A stretch of DNA of 64,000 nt from Vibrio penaeicida (GCF_019977755.1 NZ_AP025144.1:3906001-3970000); one strand, 5' to 3'. Positions 1-10,353 are shown, counted from the stretch's first letter. Notes: generated by a model not told the origin, from the letters alone. Program-made: numbers and translations.

Positions 1-142
1 GCTCTGCCAATGCTTTGGTGTAACCTGGGACAAGTGCGGTAATTTCTACGTCAGGCATTGATTGTTTTAGCATAGCGAAACTCGGCCATGCCAACATAAA
101 ATCGCCTATCTTATCGTTTCGAATAACCAGTATTTTTTTCAT
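1..142 (-). CDS. Glycosyltransferase family 9 (heptosyltransferase-like), N-terminal part only
   Basis: The minus strand opens with an ATG at 142 and reads without a stop to the window edge, giving about 47 residues. They begin MKKILVIRNDKIGDF and continue with an Ala-Trp-Pro-Ser-Phe segment. This (V/I)IRNDKIGD start is the usual N-terminus of GT9 enzymes, which transfer heptoses or related sugars onto lipopolysaccharide core at the cytoplasmic face of the inner membrane. The C-terminal catalytic half lies outside the window, so substrate cannot be judged. It is divergent from coaD, which sits at the edge of LPS core loci in many gammaproteobacteria, so a core-oligosaccharide role is likely by context. 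Confidence 0.75.
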   Translation of the reverse strand, partial: MKKILVIRNDKIGDFMLAWPSFAMLKQSMPDVEITALVPGYTKALAE

Positions 143-251
143 CTTATTTTCCGCACTGTGGTTCGCCACACATGATACCCAGTTACATAGCGAAGTTTGA
201 GTGTTTTTTGCTATGATGACAGCAGATTAATGAATAAAAGCAAGCGAGTAA

Positions 252-1561
<1,310 letters not shown>

Positions 1562-1609
1562 CTTAATTCCTTGATTAGGCTGTCGGTATATCGGGAACGA
1601 GGTTATGAT

Positions 1610-1642
1610 TATACTCAAGCTACCTCAAGGTGCTTGAGTATA
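1610..1642. repeat. Short palindromic repeat, solo copy of a dispersed Vibrio-type element
   Basis: TATACTCAAG at 1610-1619 and its exact complement CTTGAGTATA at 1633-1642 flank a 13-base centre containing CTCAAGGTG. The same end sequence (TATACTCAAAC...CTCAAG(G/A)TGC) bounds the larger element at 6285-6568, so this looks like the two termini without the interior. It lies between the divergent mutM and the 1673 gene and could fold into a hairpin in RNA. Confidence 0.6.
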
Positions 1643-1672
1643 TACTTAAAATACGTCTGTTTGAGGCATTCA

Positions 1673-2143
1673 ATGAAGCTTTCCCGTCGTGGCTGGAACA
1701 ACATTCTGATCTTATCGATCTTGGCATTTATTGCCGTTATCAATGCACCAAGTGTATTAAGAAAGCACTTTGGGCTTGGTGAAACCAACACGCTTCCTTA
1801 TGTTATTAGCCCGAATGAAAAGCCAAGTGCCTTGCATTTTGCTCAATGGTCACTTGAAAATGTCGATAATGAATGGAATTCGACACGCCAACTCTCTATC
1901 GACCCGTTACAAGCTGCGCTCCGGTGGACAGAGCTCACTGGTACTCAGGTGGATTCAGATACGTACGATAAGTTGAAAGGAAATCTCCCTCCCGCCAGAA
2001 CGTTAGAGGTGTGGTATGTCGGTGTCGAAGAACCGGAAAGAATCACATTTTACCAAACCCCAAGCTTTTGGTTGCTTCAAAATTGGGAAGGTGACTGGGT
2101 TGCTGTTTCCGTAGAAAAAAAGTACCTTTTTCCATTCATTTAA
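1673..2143 (+). CDS. Hypothetical membrane-anchored protein
   Basis: I do not recognise a family. The open frame begins earlier, but its first 34 codons run through the palindromic repeat at 1610-1642, so I choose the ATG at 1673 (MKLSRRGW...), giving 156 residues. A short basic N-terminus is followed by one hydrophobic helix (about residues 9-25) and then a soluble, probably periplasmic domain with several Trp residues and no cysteine motif. This fits a type II anchored envelope protein. The gene lies downstream of the divergent mutM and 50 bp upstream of a glycosyltransferase-like gene on the same strand, so it may belong to the surface-polysaccharide neighbourhood. Function unknown. Confidence 0.65.
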   Translation: MKLSRRGWNNILILSILAFIAVINAPSVLRKHFGLGETNTLPYVISPNEKPSALHFAQWSLENVDNEWNSTRQLSIDPLQAALRWTELTGTQVDSDTYDKLKGNLPPARTLEVWYVGVEEPERITFYQTPSFWLLQNWEGDWVAVSVEKKYLFPFI

Positions 2144-2193
2144 CTTCTACTCTCAAACACTCAGCTGACATCTACATTAGGATTTACGAGTCA

Positions 2194-3090
2194 ATGATAT
2201 TAACGCTCCTTTCTTTTGGACAAAAAATTGAAACACACCAACAAGCCTGTTTTTCTATTCTTTCTTTTCTGAAAAGCCCAGATATATCAAAAGTATGTAT
2301 TGTTACTGATTATCCAGAAGCTTACGAATTTCTTGGTGATCGCCTTCATACCATCAAAATAAAACCTGATGACTTTAAAACATGGCGCGGTAAGTATGAC
2401 TTTTTTTGGCGGATAAAAATGACCGCCATTCTAAAAGCAACCGAGCAATTCCCGAATGAGCATATCCTCTACGTAGATTCAGATACGTTTTATCAAAGTG
2501 GTCTATGCACAATTAAATTGAATTTGGATAAGGGTTACTCATACATGCATGAGTTTGAGCGAGATCTCTCGGGTTCCGTTCAGGAAACAGATAAAGAAAT
2601 GAGAGCAAAGCTTTCTGGTAATTCGTATTCAAACATAAAGATTTCTGAAAAATCAGAAATGTGGAACGCCGGTGTAATTGCACTTCCAAGATCGAAAGCC
2701 AATAAATTGGTTCTAAAAGCGATTGAGGTGTGCGATGCAATGTGTGCTACTGGTTGTTATAATTGGCTATTAGAGCAGTTTGCCTTCTCAGTAGTTTTGA
2801 AAGAAGAAACGACCTTGCTACCAGCAGAAAACCAAATTATTCATTATTGGGGTAACAAAAATAGCTGGAATAATACTATGTCTCAATTCTTCATGGAGAG
2901 TCGAATCAGACAAAGCTCTCTTAGCAACGAAATTGACAGGCTTTCTTCTCTAGATTTAACATCCATCCCCACCGTTTTGATTGAAAAAAGCACCAAGCTA
3001 AGAATAGAAAGACTAAGTCAAAAGCTGCTGAAACCAAAACTTATTCGTCATTTTAAGCCCTACGAAATGGAACTAGAAAATACAAACTAA
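2194..3090 (+). CDS. Putative glycosyltransferase with DXD motif
   Basis: 298 residues. The N-terminal half looks like a GT-A nucleotide-sugar fold: alternating strand-like hydrophobic segments, a central LYVDSDTFY segment near residue 92 (DXD metal/nucleotide-sugar motif) and a later MWNAGVIALPRS segment near residue 157 that resembles the acceptor-side asparagine region of GT8-like enzymes. There is no signal peptide or membrane helix. The gene is noticeably more AT-rich than the housekeeping genes around it, as is common for exchanged surface-polysaccharide genes. It probably adds a sugar to lipopolysaccharide or another envelope glycan; donor and acceptor are unknown. A terminator follows at once. 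The glycosyltransferase assignment rests mainly on the DXD segment and context. Confidence 0.6.
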   Translation: MILTLLSFGQKIETHQQACFSILSFLKSPDISKVCIVTDYPEAYEFLGDRLHTIKIKPDDFKTWRGKYDFFWRIKMTAILKATEQFPNEHILYVDSDTFYQSGLCTIKLNLDKGYSYMHEFERDLSGSVQETDKEMRAKLSGNSYSNIKISEKSEMWNAGVIALPRSKANKLVLKAIEVCDAMCATGCYNWLLEQFAFSVVLKEETTLLPAENQIIHYWGNKNSWNNTMSQFFMESRIRQSSLSNEIDRLSSLDLTSIPTVLIEKSTKLRIERLSQKLLKPKLIRHFKPYEMELENTN

Positions 3091-3100
3091 CAAGCAATAA

Positions 3101-3127
3101 AAAACCCAGTCGATTGACTGGGTTTTT
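3101..3127. terminator. Bidirectional rho-independent terminator
   Basis: AAAACCCAGTC (3101-3111), a GATT loop and GACTGGGTTTT (3116-3126) form an 11-bp stem with A/T runs on both sides. It lies between the converging glycosyltransferase gene and rpmG and can serve both. Confidence 0.85.
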
Positions 3128-3155
3128 AAACACTAGCAAAGAATTTGGAAATCAA

Positions 3156-3323
3156 TTACTTGATTTTCGCTTCTTTGTACATAACGTGCTTGCGTACAAC
3201 TGGATCAAACTTTTTGATCTCAAATTTGCCTGGCATGTTACGTTTGTTTTTGTCAGTTGTGTAGAAGTGACCAGTTCCAGCAGAAGATACTAGACGGATT
3301 TTCTCACGAATGCCTTTAGCCAT
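3156..3323 (-). CDS. rpmG: 50S ribosomal protein L33
   Basis: A 55-residue basic protein read on the minus strand from the ATG at 3323: it begins [16 protein letters not shown], contains the conserved FYTTDKNKR and ends KEAKIK, the size and pattern of E. coli L33. It is a structural protein of the large subunit near the E site. This version has no CxxC zinc ribbon, so it is the zinc-independent type. It follows rpmB by 13 bp as the second gene of the rpmBG operon, the standard arrangement in gammaproteobacteria, and is terminated by the hairpin at 3101-3127. Confidence 0.95.
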   Translation of the reverse strand: MAKGIREKIRLVSSAGTGHFYTTDKNKRNMPGKFEIKKFDPVVRKHVMYKEAKIK

Positions 3324-3336
3324 TGTTCAATTCCTC

Positions 3337-3573
3337 TTATACGTTCTCGCCACGAGCACGGATATCAACAAGAACAGCATCGATGCCTTTCTTATCAATA
3401 ATACGCATACCCTTAGCAGTTAGACGTAGTTTAACAAAGCGCTTTTCGCTTTCTACCCAGAAACGATGAGTTTGTAGGTTCGGCAGAAAACGACGCTTGG
3501 TAGCATTTCGTGCGTGTGAACGGTTGTTACCCGTTACAGGACGCTTACCAGTTACTTGGCATACTCGGGACAT
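3337..3573 (-). CDS. rpmB: 50S ribosomal protein L28
   Basis: 78 residues starting [17 protein letters not shown], the conserved L28 N-terminus; E. coli L28 is the same length. The open frame extends five codons upstream, but the ATG at 3573 has a strong ribosome-binding site (GGAGAAGA, about 5 bp spacing) and matches the family start. The protein is a late-assembling component of the large subunit. First gene of rpmB-rpmG, transcribed from the promoter at 3703-3731. Confidence 0.96.
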   Translation of the reverse strand: MSRVCQVTGKRPVTGNNRSHARNATKRRFLPNLQTHRFWVESEKRFVKLRLTAKGMRIIDKKGIDAVLVDIRARGENV

Positions 3574-3943
3574 GAATGTCTTCTCCAAATCGTTTCAGCT
3601 CGATATCAACCTTGGTGGCCGAACCTCTCTATCTATCATATAAGAAGACTGGAGGCCAAATACCGTTATGGAATACCCATACAAGGCTATCAAAGGTCGC
3701 GCATTATACTAACTTGATATGCATTGCTCAAGACCCGAACAGATCCTTTTTACAGGTTTTCGTGATCTTTTTTAGGCAGAGCTGATTGAGGTTCATAAAT
3801 TTCAGTGCGGGGATGATAGCAGATTTTGACTAGCAGACAACTAAAATGTGAGCTCAAAACACGCTAAAAGCCGACTCAGTATGCCTTATCGCGATTCTCT
3901 ATTATTTTAAGCGCAGTTTCGGTGAGGAAACGGTGCTCAATAT
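3574..3943. other. Intergenic region: rpmB leader and radC 3' flank
   Basis: 370 bp between rpmB and the end of radC. The part next to rpmB (3574-3696) is the predicted untranslated leader of the rpmB-rpmG mRNA; the promoter is annotated separately. From 3732 to 3943 I see no conserved open frame, no strong terminator and no repeat. radC is transcribed towards this region, so its 3' end must form here or upstream of the rpmB promoter. Confidence 0.6.
3703..3731 (-). promoter_or_regulatory. Sigma-70 promoter of rpmB-rpmG
   Basis: On the minus strand TTGAGC (3731-3726), a 17-bp spacer and a consensus TATAAT (3708-3703) form a near-ideal promoter, followed by a GC-rich GCGCG discriminator typical of stringently controlled ribosomal promoters. 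Transcription should begin near 3696, leaving a leader of about 120 nt before rpmB. Confidence 0.8.
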
Positions 3944-4618
3944 TCATATCCACCCTCTTTCCGCAAACGAAACCACCTCTCCATCCCCAATCACAAAGTG
4001 ATCCAAGATCCGAATATCCACCAGTGCAGTTGCATCTGTTAACCGCCGAGTGATTCTCCTGTCCGCTTGGCTTGGCTCTGCAACACCAGAAGGATGGTTA
4101 TGCGCTAAAATGAGCGCAGCCGCGTTATGGTGCAGTGCTCTTTTAACCACTTCTCTTGGGTAAACGCTCGCGGCATCGATAGTCCCTTCAAATAACACTT
4201 CATCTTGAATCACACGATGCTGGTTATCTAGAAACAGTATATAGAAGGCTTCTCTGTGCCTATCGCGCAAAATACTAGATAGATAAAGTTTTGTGTGTTC
4301 AGGGCTCGTCAGCGCATCACCACGCTTTAGGGTTTCCCCAAGATAACGCTGAGTCATCTCAATAACCGCTTTTAACTGCACAAATTTGGCTGACCCTAGT
4401 CCTTTCTTCTGGCAGAAGTCTTCTTGGCTGGCTGAAAAGAGGGCTCGCAGCGAACCGAACTCATCTAATAGCTGAGAGGACAACTCAATCACATTGGTGC
4501 CTTTGATTCCGGTTCTCAGAAAAATAGCCAGCAATTCAGCATCGGTAAGCGCACTAGGACCTTGGTTAAGTAGCTTTTCTCTAGGCTGAGATTCAGACGG
4601 AAGATTTTTGATGCTCAT
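3944..4618 (-). CDS. radC: RadC family JAB/MPN-domain protein
   Basis: 224 residues. The N-terminal helix-hairpin-helix-like part (about residues 1-95) is followed by a JAB/MPN domain with the metal-binding signature HNHPSG and the downstream Asp of the DHFVIG segment. The family was named for a supposed repair role that has not held up; a metal-dependent hydrolase or nuclease role is suggested by the fold but its substrate is unknown. I start at 4618 ([10 protein letters not shown]...), because the open frame's 11 extra upstream codons are not part of the family pattern. It lies between rpmBG and coaBC as in many Proteobacteria; here a peroxidase gene and a repeat element separate it from coaBC. 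Confidence 0.9.
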   Translation of the reverse strand: MSIKNLPSESQPREKLLNQGPSALTDAELLAIFLRTGIKGTNVIELSSQLLDEFGSLRALFSASQEDFCQKKGLGSAKFVQLKAVIEMTQRYLGETLKRGDALTSPEHTKLYLSSILRDRHREAFYILFLDNQHRVIQDEVLFEGTIDAASVYPREVVKRALHHNAAALILAHNHPSGVAEPSQADRRITRRLTDATALVDIRILDHFVIGDGEVVSFAERGWI

Positions 4619-4866
4619 CGAAACGACCTGCAAAAGAACAATGAGGCTCATTGGATAGAGAATGTCGTTTTATATCAATTACCAAACAGTAAATTTCGAG
4701 CGAGCGATGATCTTTATGAAATTGAGGAATCAGTAAATTCCACACTCATGTTAGGAGGAACTCAAAAGATGAGAATAGAGAGAGCGCGACACCCTCTCTA
4801 TAAACAAACTCTGCGATGAGATAAATACAGTCTTCAGCAAAATTCGCTGTTTATCTATCGATACCG

Positions 4867-5853
4867 CTAGCCAACATCTGGTCGAGGTGTGTCAAAACTC
4901 GAAGGCGGCAGTAGAGGAAGCGTAATACGTGGCTGCTCGCCAGTCAGAGATTTCAAGAACTCTGTGATTTTTTCGGCTTCATCATCACTTAGTGCCTGCC
5001 CCAACTGTATATCCGCCATGGTTTTTACGGCTTGTTTCAAATCCCAAACCGAACCATCATGGAAGTAAGGATAGGTAAGTTCAATGTTTCTCAGCGTCGG
5101 TACTTTGAAGACAAACTTATCAAACTCCTTACCGGTTATCGCTTTTCTGCCTTCGTCGGGGTTATCCGTCGCAAACGGTTTAACCAACCCCATTTTCTGA
5201 TAGTTCTGACCACCTAATAAAGGACCACTATGGCAAGCTGTACAACCTTTTTGCTTGAACAGTGCATACCCTTCTTTTTGTACATTCGATATCGCATCCG
5301 ATTGACCTGTTAGCCACAAGTCGAAAGGCGAATTAGGGGTACGCAGTGTTTTCTCAAACTCCGCTATAGCAACCGTAATTTCATCGATACCAAAGCTGCT
5401 TTTCCCAAACGCATCTTTAAACAATGCTTGATAACCAGGAATCGATTTTATCGTATCAATCGCTAAGGTATGGGTGAACGCCATCTCTTTTGGGTTCTCA
5501 ATAGGTCCTGCGGCTTGAGCTTTTAAGTCTTCCGCCCGCCCATTCCAAAATTGAACGAAGTTCAACTCCGCATTCAATACCGTCGGTGAATTGATGGGAC
5601 CAATTTGCCAACCATGACCAATCGAACTCGGGAGGTTATCCACCCCACCAGTTGCTAGGTTATGGCAAGAATTACACGAAATGGTATTGGACTTAGATAA
5701 ACGAGGATCAAACCAGAGCTTTTTCCCAAGTTTGACCAAAGAGGTGTTAAGCCCCTCAGCAGGAACAATCACTTCAATAGGTTCCTGAGAGTGGGATTGG
5801 GCTTGCACGCTAAAGGAGAAAGCCGCCAGTGTAGCAAACGTCATTATTTTCAT
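4867..5853 (-). CDS. Periplasmic di-haem cytochrome c peroxidase
   Basis: 328 residues with a cleavable signal peptide (MKIMTFATLAAFSFSVQA, cleavage near Ala18). Two CxxCH haem c attachment sites are present: CNSCH near residue 60 and CTACH near residue 205, one in each domain, as in bacterial CcpA/MacA-type peroxidases, which reduce hydrogen peroxide with electrons from small cytochromes or quinol-linked donors. The length matches the classical two-haem form without an extra N-terminal domain. The gene stands alone. A perfect FNR-type palindrome lies about 290 bp upstream (6142-6155), in line with the oxygen-limited expression known for this family. A weak inverted repeat at 4775-4801, 66 bp past the stop, might be its terminator but lacks a clear U-tract. 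Confidence 0.92.
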   Translation of the reverse strand: MKIMTFATLAAFSFSVQAQSHSQEPIEVIVPAEGLNTSLVKLGKKLWFDPRLSKSNTISCNSCHNLATGGVDNLPSSIGHGWQIGPINSPTVLNAELNFVQFWNGRAEDLKAQAAGPIENPKEMAFTHTLAIDTIKSIPGYQALFKDAFGKSSFGIDEITVAIAEFEKTLRTPNSPFDLWLTGQSDAISNVQKEGYALFKQKGCTACHSGPLLGGQNYQKMGLVKPFATDNPDEGRKAITGKEFDKFVFKVPTLRNIELTYPYFHDGSVWDLKQAVKTMADIQLGQALSDDEAEKITEFLKSLTGEQPRITLPLLPPSSFDTPRPDVG

Positions 5854-6284
5854 TGTTGTCTACCTTATTATGTTTTCGGTGAACGAAACGTCACCGTGTA
5901 TTCCGACACAACACAGGTGGTAAAGAACAAGCCGACAGCACAACTGACCATGTATAACCACACCATGTGTAAGACATTAAAAATAAGTGGTTAAAAAAAG
6001 GACAACGCAAAAAATCGATGACATTTATCGACAAACTAGATGAATAAATTAGCAACCTCTTATTTGTTATTCTTATCAATAGGTTGATATGCCAGAGTAA
6101 AAAAACAGAAGAAAAACGCCTTAAAATTATTCACCGATTCATTGATTGAAATCAAAATATAAGATCATGAAATTTAAGAGATTCACTTTGAATGACAAAC
6201 GCCTCTTGTAGCACACCAAAAGCCAGAAAAATGGGCAAAATTTACTCAGAAATTTAATGAGGGGGTTTAAGGTCTCATTAAAAA
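5854..6284. other. Intergenic region upstream of the peroxidase gene
   Basis: 431 bp of AT-rich sequence without a credible open frame. It should hold the minus-strand promoter of the peroxidase gene and contains the FNR-like box at 6142-6155. Its right border is the left terminal repeat of the MITE-like element. I see no other gene. Confidence 0.6.
6142..6155. promoter_or_regulatory. FNR-type operator
   Basis: TTGATTGAAATCAA is a perfect match to the FNR consensus TTGAT-N4-ATCAA, so the anaerobic regulator FNR is the likely binder. The nearest gene is the peroxidase, whose start codon is 289 bp away on the minus strand, so the leader would be long. The MITE-like element may have separated the box from coaBC on the other side. 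Confidence 0.6.
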
Positions 6285-6568
6285 TATACTCAAACCATCT
6301 CAAGGTGCAGGATTCAGAGCTCTATCTTCTGTTTCAGTTCAAGGAAAAGAACACAGTGGAATGACGAGTCCTTTCCAAGTTCTTTGACGATGAAATGGGA
6401 CAGAAGATGAGCTCCCAAGGGCGAGTTTGCTTGGTTTTCATGCTGCGTTACCAATTCTTGATTTAGAGCCACTAGATCTGCAAATTGGTGCCTTGCCTGA
6501 AAACCAAGCCCCCAATCTATGGATAAGAAGCCGCTGAACCTAGCATCTTGAGGTGGTTTGAGTATATA
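6285..6568. mobile_element. MITE-like non-coding element with imperfect terminal inverted repeats
   Basis: The left end (TATACTCAAACCATCTCAAG, then GTGC) and the complement of the right end (TATACTCAAACCACCTCAAG, then ATGC) agree over about 24 bp with two differences. The roughly 235-bp interior has no meaningful open frame. The same end sequence occurs as a solo hairpin at 1610-1642 and, in the variant TATACCCAAG, at 60331-60360. No transposase is nearby, so it would depend on one acting in trans. It lies 52 bp upstream of the chosen coaBC start. Confidence 0.65.
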
Positions 6569-6619
6569 TATTTGATATGGTTACTGGGTATGGAACAAAA
6601 CCAATTTGAGAAACGCAGC

Positions 6620-7831
6620 ATGCAGACACTAGCAGGAAAGAAAATACTTTTAGGGATTAGCGGCGGAATTGCTGCGTATAAATGTGCCGAACTCACTCGT
6701 AGGCTCATCGAACGAGGCGCTGAAGTGCAAGTCGTTATGACGAATGCAGCCAAAGAGTTCATCACCCCGCTGACGATGCAAGCCGTATCCGGTCGACCTG
6801 TATCAGACAGCTTACTCGATCCCGCCGCTGAAGCTTCTATGGGGCACATTGAACTCGCCAAATGGGCAGATTTAGTGCTGCTTGCTCCTGCAACCGCTGA
6901 TCTGATCGCACGTATGGCATCGGGGTTGGGCAATGATTTATTAACGACACTCGTTCTGGCAACGGATGCCCCCATCGCCGTTTCTCCTGCTATGAATCAG
7001 CAAATGTATGCCAACCTAGCGACACAAGAAAACATCCAGACATTAAGCCGCCGAGGAATGGAAATTTGGGGTCCCGCTTCCGGTGAGCAAGCTTGTGGGG
7101 ACGTAGGAAAAGGTCGAATGCTCGAACCGATGCAGTTGGTTCACCTATGTGAAGATTTTTTCACCCCTTCGGTGCTATCGGGTCAATCCGTGGTGATTAC
7201 CGCAGGTCCCACTCGCGAAGCCATCGACCCGGTTCGCTATATATCGAATCACAGCTCGGGAAAAATGGGGTTTGCCATTGCCAGTGCAGCGGCGAAATTA
7301 GGCGCTAACGTCACGTTAATCAGCGGCCCCGTCGCGTTACCCACGCCTATTGGTGTGAATCGAATTGATGTCGACAGCGCTACAGAAATGCACCAAGCTG
7401 CCTTGGATCAAGCTGTAAAACATAATGTCTTCATTGGATGCGCTGCGGTCGCTGACTATCGACCTGAAACCATTGCCGATCAGAAAATTAAGAAAACAGA
7501 CGACAGCGATGCCATGACGATTCGGATGGTCAAAAACCCAGACATCATAGCCTCCGTTGCCGAACTTAAAGAGGATCGTCCCTTTACTGTCGGTTTTGCG
7601 GCTGAAACACAAGATGTCGAAACCTATGCGCGGAGCAAACTCGCCAAAAAGAATTTGGACATGATTTGTGCCAACGATGTGTCCATTCAAGGGCTTGGCT
7701 TTAATAGCGACAGCAATGCTCTGCATTTATTCTGGAAAGAAGGGGATAAAATCTTGCCTATCGCCAGTAAAGTCGAGCTGGGCAAAGCCTTAATGGAAGA
7801 AATCGCTGCGCAGATGACGCCGAACAAATAA
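6620..7831 (+). CDS. coaBC: Bifunctional phosphopantothenoylcysteine decarboxylase / phosphopantothenate-cysteine ligase
   Basis: 403 residues from the chosen start [21 protein letters not shown]. The N-terminal half is the FMN-dependent CoaC decarboxylase ([10 protein letters not shown], a histidine in the [11 protein letters not shown] region and the PAMNQQMY substrate loop); the C-terminal half is the CoaB ligase ([20 protein letters not shown], then the AVADYRP segment and a KxKK stretch). Together they convert phosphopantothenate and cysteine to phosphopantetheine in CoA synthesis. In-frame ATGs at 6590 and 6548 are possible; the 6548 one lies inside the repeat element's terminus, so I prefer 6620, the family start. 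No dut gene follows, unlike the dfp-dut-slmA order of E. coli; slmA comes directly. Confidence 0.95.
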   Translation: MQTLAGKKILLGISGGIAAYKCAELTRRLIERGAEVQVVMTNAAKEFITPLTMQAVSGRPVSDSLLDPAAEASMGHIELAKWADLVLLAPATADLIARMASGLGNDLLTTLVLATDAPIAVSPAMNQQMYANLATQENIQTLSRRGMEIWGPASGEQACGDVGKGRMLEPMQLVHLCEDFFTPSVLSGQSVVITAGPTREAIDPVRYISNHSSGKMGFAIASAAAKLGANVTLISGPVALPTPIGVNRIDVDSATEMHQAALDQAVKHNVFIGCAAVADYRPETIADQKIKKTDDSDAMTIRMVKNPDIIASVAELKEDRPFTVGFAAETQDVETYARSKLAKKNLDMICANDVSIQGLGFNSDSNALHLFWKEGDKILPIASKVELGKALMEEIAAQMTPNK

Positions 7832-7849
7832 CAATTTCTCTTCGATAAA

Positions 7850-7871
7850 CAGCGCTCTTGCTGAGCGCTGC
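7850..7871. other. Hairpin after coaBC, possible weak terminator
   Basis: CAGCGCTC (7850-7857) and GAGCGCTG (7864-7871) form an 8-bp GC-rich stem 19 bp after the coaBC stop. The following bases are A/C-rich, so it lacks the U-tract of an efficient intrinsic terminator and may instead protect the transcript's 3' end. Confidence 0.35.
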
Positions 7872-7986
7872 AAACAACAAATTCTTTTATTCCTTGAAAA
7901 TCACGAGTGTATCTCTAGCCTCTTTAGCTGGCTGGCGCTAAAATGCTGGCTTGTAAATTTTCTGCCAAAATTAAGGAATGGACTGA

Positions 7987-8577
7987 ATGACCGGCAATCG
8001 AAAATCAAATCGTCGTGAAGAAATCCTACAGGCACTGGCTGAAATGCTGGAGTCCACCGATGGAGCCTCTCGCATTACGACAGCCAAACTTGCCAAACAA
8101 GTAGGTGTTTCCGAAGCCGCGCTATATCGCCATTTCCCTAGTAAAGCTCGCATGTTCGAGGGCTTAATCGAATTCATTGAAGACGCGCTGATGTCTCGCA
8201 TCAACCGGATTCTGGATGAAGAAAAAGACACGCTTCAGCGTATTCGACTGGTTATGCAGCTCATTCTCGCGTTTTCAGAACGCAACCCTGGCCTTTCACG
8301 TATCCTGTCTGGGCATGCGTTGATGTTTGAAAACGAGCGTTTACGTGAGCGAATCAACCAACTGTTTGAACGCATCGAAACCCAACTACGCCAGATCCTG
8401 CGTGAACGTAAGCTTCGAGAAGGCAAGTCCTTCCCTGTCGATGAAAGCATTTTGGCAACCCAATTACTTGGTCAAGTAGAAGGCAGTTTAAATCGATTTG
8501 TCCGTTCCGATTTCAAATACCAGCCAACCGATAATTTTGAGGAGTACTGGGCACTGCTCAGTGCGCAGATTCAGTAA
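7987..8577 (+). CDS. slmA: Nucleoid occlusion factor SlmA
   Basis: TetR-family DNA-binding protein of 196 residues that binds palindromic sites on the chromosome and, when bound, blocks FtsZ ring assembly over the nucleoid. The N-terminal helix-turn-helix is clear ([18 protein letters not shown], about residues 36-53), followed by the helical FtsZ-binding and dimerisation domain. The length matches E. coli SlmA (198). The stop codon is three bases from the start of the following acyltransferase gene, so the two are probably co-translated. It sits near pyrE and coaBC as in E. coli. Confidence 0.96.
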   Translation: MTGNRKSNRREEILQALAEMLESTDGASRITTAKLAKQVGVSEAALYRHFPSKARMFEGLIEFIEDALMSRINRILDEEKDTLQRIRLVMQLILAFSERNPGLSRILSGHALMFENERLRERINQLFERIETQLRQILRERKLREGKSFPVDESILATQLLGQVEGSLNRFVRSDFKYQPTDNFEEYWALLSAQIQ

Positions 8578-8580
8578 TCC

Positions 8581-9519
8581 ATGAAAAAGTTTGAAACGGC
8601 AAGATTTCACACAGGATTACTTCATCCTCGTTTCTGGTTGGTATGGTTTGGATTTGGCTTGTTAGCGCTGATCGTAACGCTTTTCCCTTACCCACTCTTA
8701 AAGAAGATGGGTAGAGGCTTGGGTAAAGCTGTAGCACCACTCATTAAAAAACGCGCCAAAATCATTCGCAAGAATTTGGAAATTTGCTTTCCAGACATGG
8801 AAGAGTCCGAAAAGCAACGCATCACAGATGAAGTCTACAAAAACTCCGGTCTTGCACTGATAGAAACTGGCATTGCGTGGTTTTGGCCCAACTGGCGCTT
8901 CAAACGCATCATTAATTTTAAAAACGATCAGCATATCCTAGACCTAGAAGCACAAGGCAAAGGGGTATTGGTTGTTTGTACTCACATGCTAAACCTTGAG
9001 ATTACCGCTCGCGCTTTCAGTCAATTTGCATCAGGTTATGGGGTATATCGCCCTCACGAAAACCCAGTGGTCGACTTTATTCAGAATTGGGGACGAACTC
9101 GATTTGGGCATCAAATGGTCGATAGAGAGGACGTTCGGGGCATGGTCCGCGTTCTAAAATCGGGCGGGCGATTGTGGTATCTACCGGATCAGGATTATGG
9201 CAGCCAAAACTCCGTCTATGTCCCTTTCTTTGAATACGAAAAAGCGTGCACCCCATCTGGCACCGGATTTTTAGTCGATATGGGTAAATGTGCTGTTATT
9301 ACGGCATCAAGCTTGCGAAGTGGGAATCAGTATTGCTTAGAAATAGACAGCGATATCAGTGCTCAATTCCCAAGAAGAGATGCTGAAGGTGCGGCGATCG
9401 TCATGAACAAAGCCATAGAGAAAGTGATCACCCGAGGCATGGATCAGTACATGTGGATGCACCGTCGATTTAAAACCATGCACGATGGCAGTGAACGTGG
9501 GCACCTTTATAACGACTGA
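8581..9519 (+). CDS. lpxL: Lipid A late acyltransferase, LpxL/HtrB family
   Basis: 312 residues. One N-terminal membrane helix (about residues 18-38) anchors an LPLAT-fold acyltransferase with the HX4E catalytic pair (H-MLNL-E, about residues 138-143) and the later RVLKSGGRLWYLPDQDYG segment typical of LpxL/LpxM enzymes. It transfers a secondary acyl chain from acyl-ACP to lipid A at the cytoplasmic face of the inner membrane. LpxL and LpxM cannot be separated safely from sequence alone; the adjacent position after slmA is shared with Vibrio genomes. It ends 50 bp before a strong terminator shared with the convergent pyrE. Confidence 0.88.
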   Translation: MKKFETARFHTGLLHPRFWLVWFGFGLLALIVTLFPYPLLKKMGRGLGKAVAPLIKKRAKIIRKNLEICFPDMEESEKQRITDEVYKNSGLALIETGIAWFWPNWRFKRIINFKNDQHILDLEAQGKGVLVVCTHMLNLEITARAFSQFASGYGVYRPHENPVVDFIQNWGRTRFGHQMVDREDVRGMVRVLKSGGRLWYLPDQDYGSQNSVYVPFFEYEKACTPSGTGFLVDMGKCAVITASSLRSGNQYCLEIDSDISAQFPRRDAEGAAIVMNKAIEKVITRGMDQYMWMHRRFKTMHDGSERGHLYND

Positions 9520-9569
9520 TCTATAGGTTTTTGATAGCCGAGTATTATTGACGCAAGAGTATTCGAAAC

Positions 9570-9597
9570 AAAAAAGACAGCCTAGGCTGTCTTTTTT
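9570..9597. terminator. Bidirectional rho-independent terminator
   Basis: AAAAAGACAGC, CTAG and GCTGTCTTTTTT form a perfect 11-bp stem with A and T runs on both sides, between the convergent lpxL-type gene and pyrE. Confidence 0.9.
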
Positions 9598-9626
9598 AAC
9601 ATTTGTACTTTAACTCTATCGCTAAG

Positions 9627-10268
9627 TTAAATTCCGAATTCTGCGCGGTACGCTTTTACAGCTTCAAGGTGTTCTGAATTCCCACCTTTCTCTTCGAGGT
9701 AAGAGATAAGATCCGTCAAGCTCACAATCGAAATAACAGCACAACCAAAGTCGCGCTCCACTTCCTGAATGGCAGACAATTCACCTTTGCCTTTCTCTTG
9801 GCGGTCAATCGCCACTAGAACACCCGCTAAGTCCGCGCCATTCGCTTTAATGATTTCCATCGACTCACGAATCGCTGTGCCCGCTGTAATTACATCATCC
9901 ACCAGCATAATACGTCCTTCTAGCGGACTGCCGACTAGGTTGCCACCTTCACCATGGTTTTTTGCTTCTTTACGGTTAAAGCAGTATGGCGTATCCACAT
10001 CGTGGTGATCGGCCAATGCAACAGCTGTCGTTGTTGCAATTGGAATGCCTTTATACGCTGGGCCAAACAACACATCGTAATCAATACCAGAGTCAGCCAA
10101 AGCAGCCGCATAAAAACGCCCTAGTCTCGCCAAATCACGACCGGTATTGAACAAGCCAGCGTTAAAGAAGTAAGGGCTCTTACGACCAGATTTTAAAGTA
10201 AATTCGCCAAACTTAAGCACTTCTTTCTCTAGTGCAAACTCAATAAAATCACGCTGGTATGCTTTCAT
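9627..10268 (-). CDS. pyrE: Orotate phosphoribosyltransferase
   Basis: 213 residues, the same as E. coli PyrE. Converts orotate and PRPP to OMP in de novo pyrimidine synthesis. The PRPP-binding loop is intact ([16 protein letters not shown], about residues 121-136), as is the catalytic-loop segment rich in Lys/His before it. It follows rph on the same strand; the hairpin between them (10354-10384) closely resembles the E. coli pyrE attenuator, so expression is probably controlled by UTP supply through coupling of transcription and rph translation. Confidence 0.96.
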   Translation of the reverse strand: MKAYQRDFIEFALEKEVLKFGEFTLKSGRKSPYFFNAGLFNTGRDLARLGRFYAAALADSGIDYDVLFGPAYKGIPIATTTAVALADHHDVDTPYCFNRKEAKNHGEGGNLVGSPLEGRIMLVDDVITAGTAIRESMEIIKANGADLAGVLVAIDRQEKGKGELSAIQEVERDFGCAVISIVSLTDLISYLEEKGGNSEHLEAVKAYRAEFGI

Positions 10269-10353
10269 TAATTTTCTCTCTATTTTCTTAGTGTGTTTCG
10301 TCGCCTACTCCATCAATGACTCTCCGGTTGATGAGAAACATAAACAGAGTAGA

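Noticed and set aside
7832..7986. A missing or decayed dut gene between coaBC and slmA
   Set aside because: The 155-bp gap holds only a hairpin and the slmA upstream region; no dUTPase motif remains. dut is probably located elsewhere.
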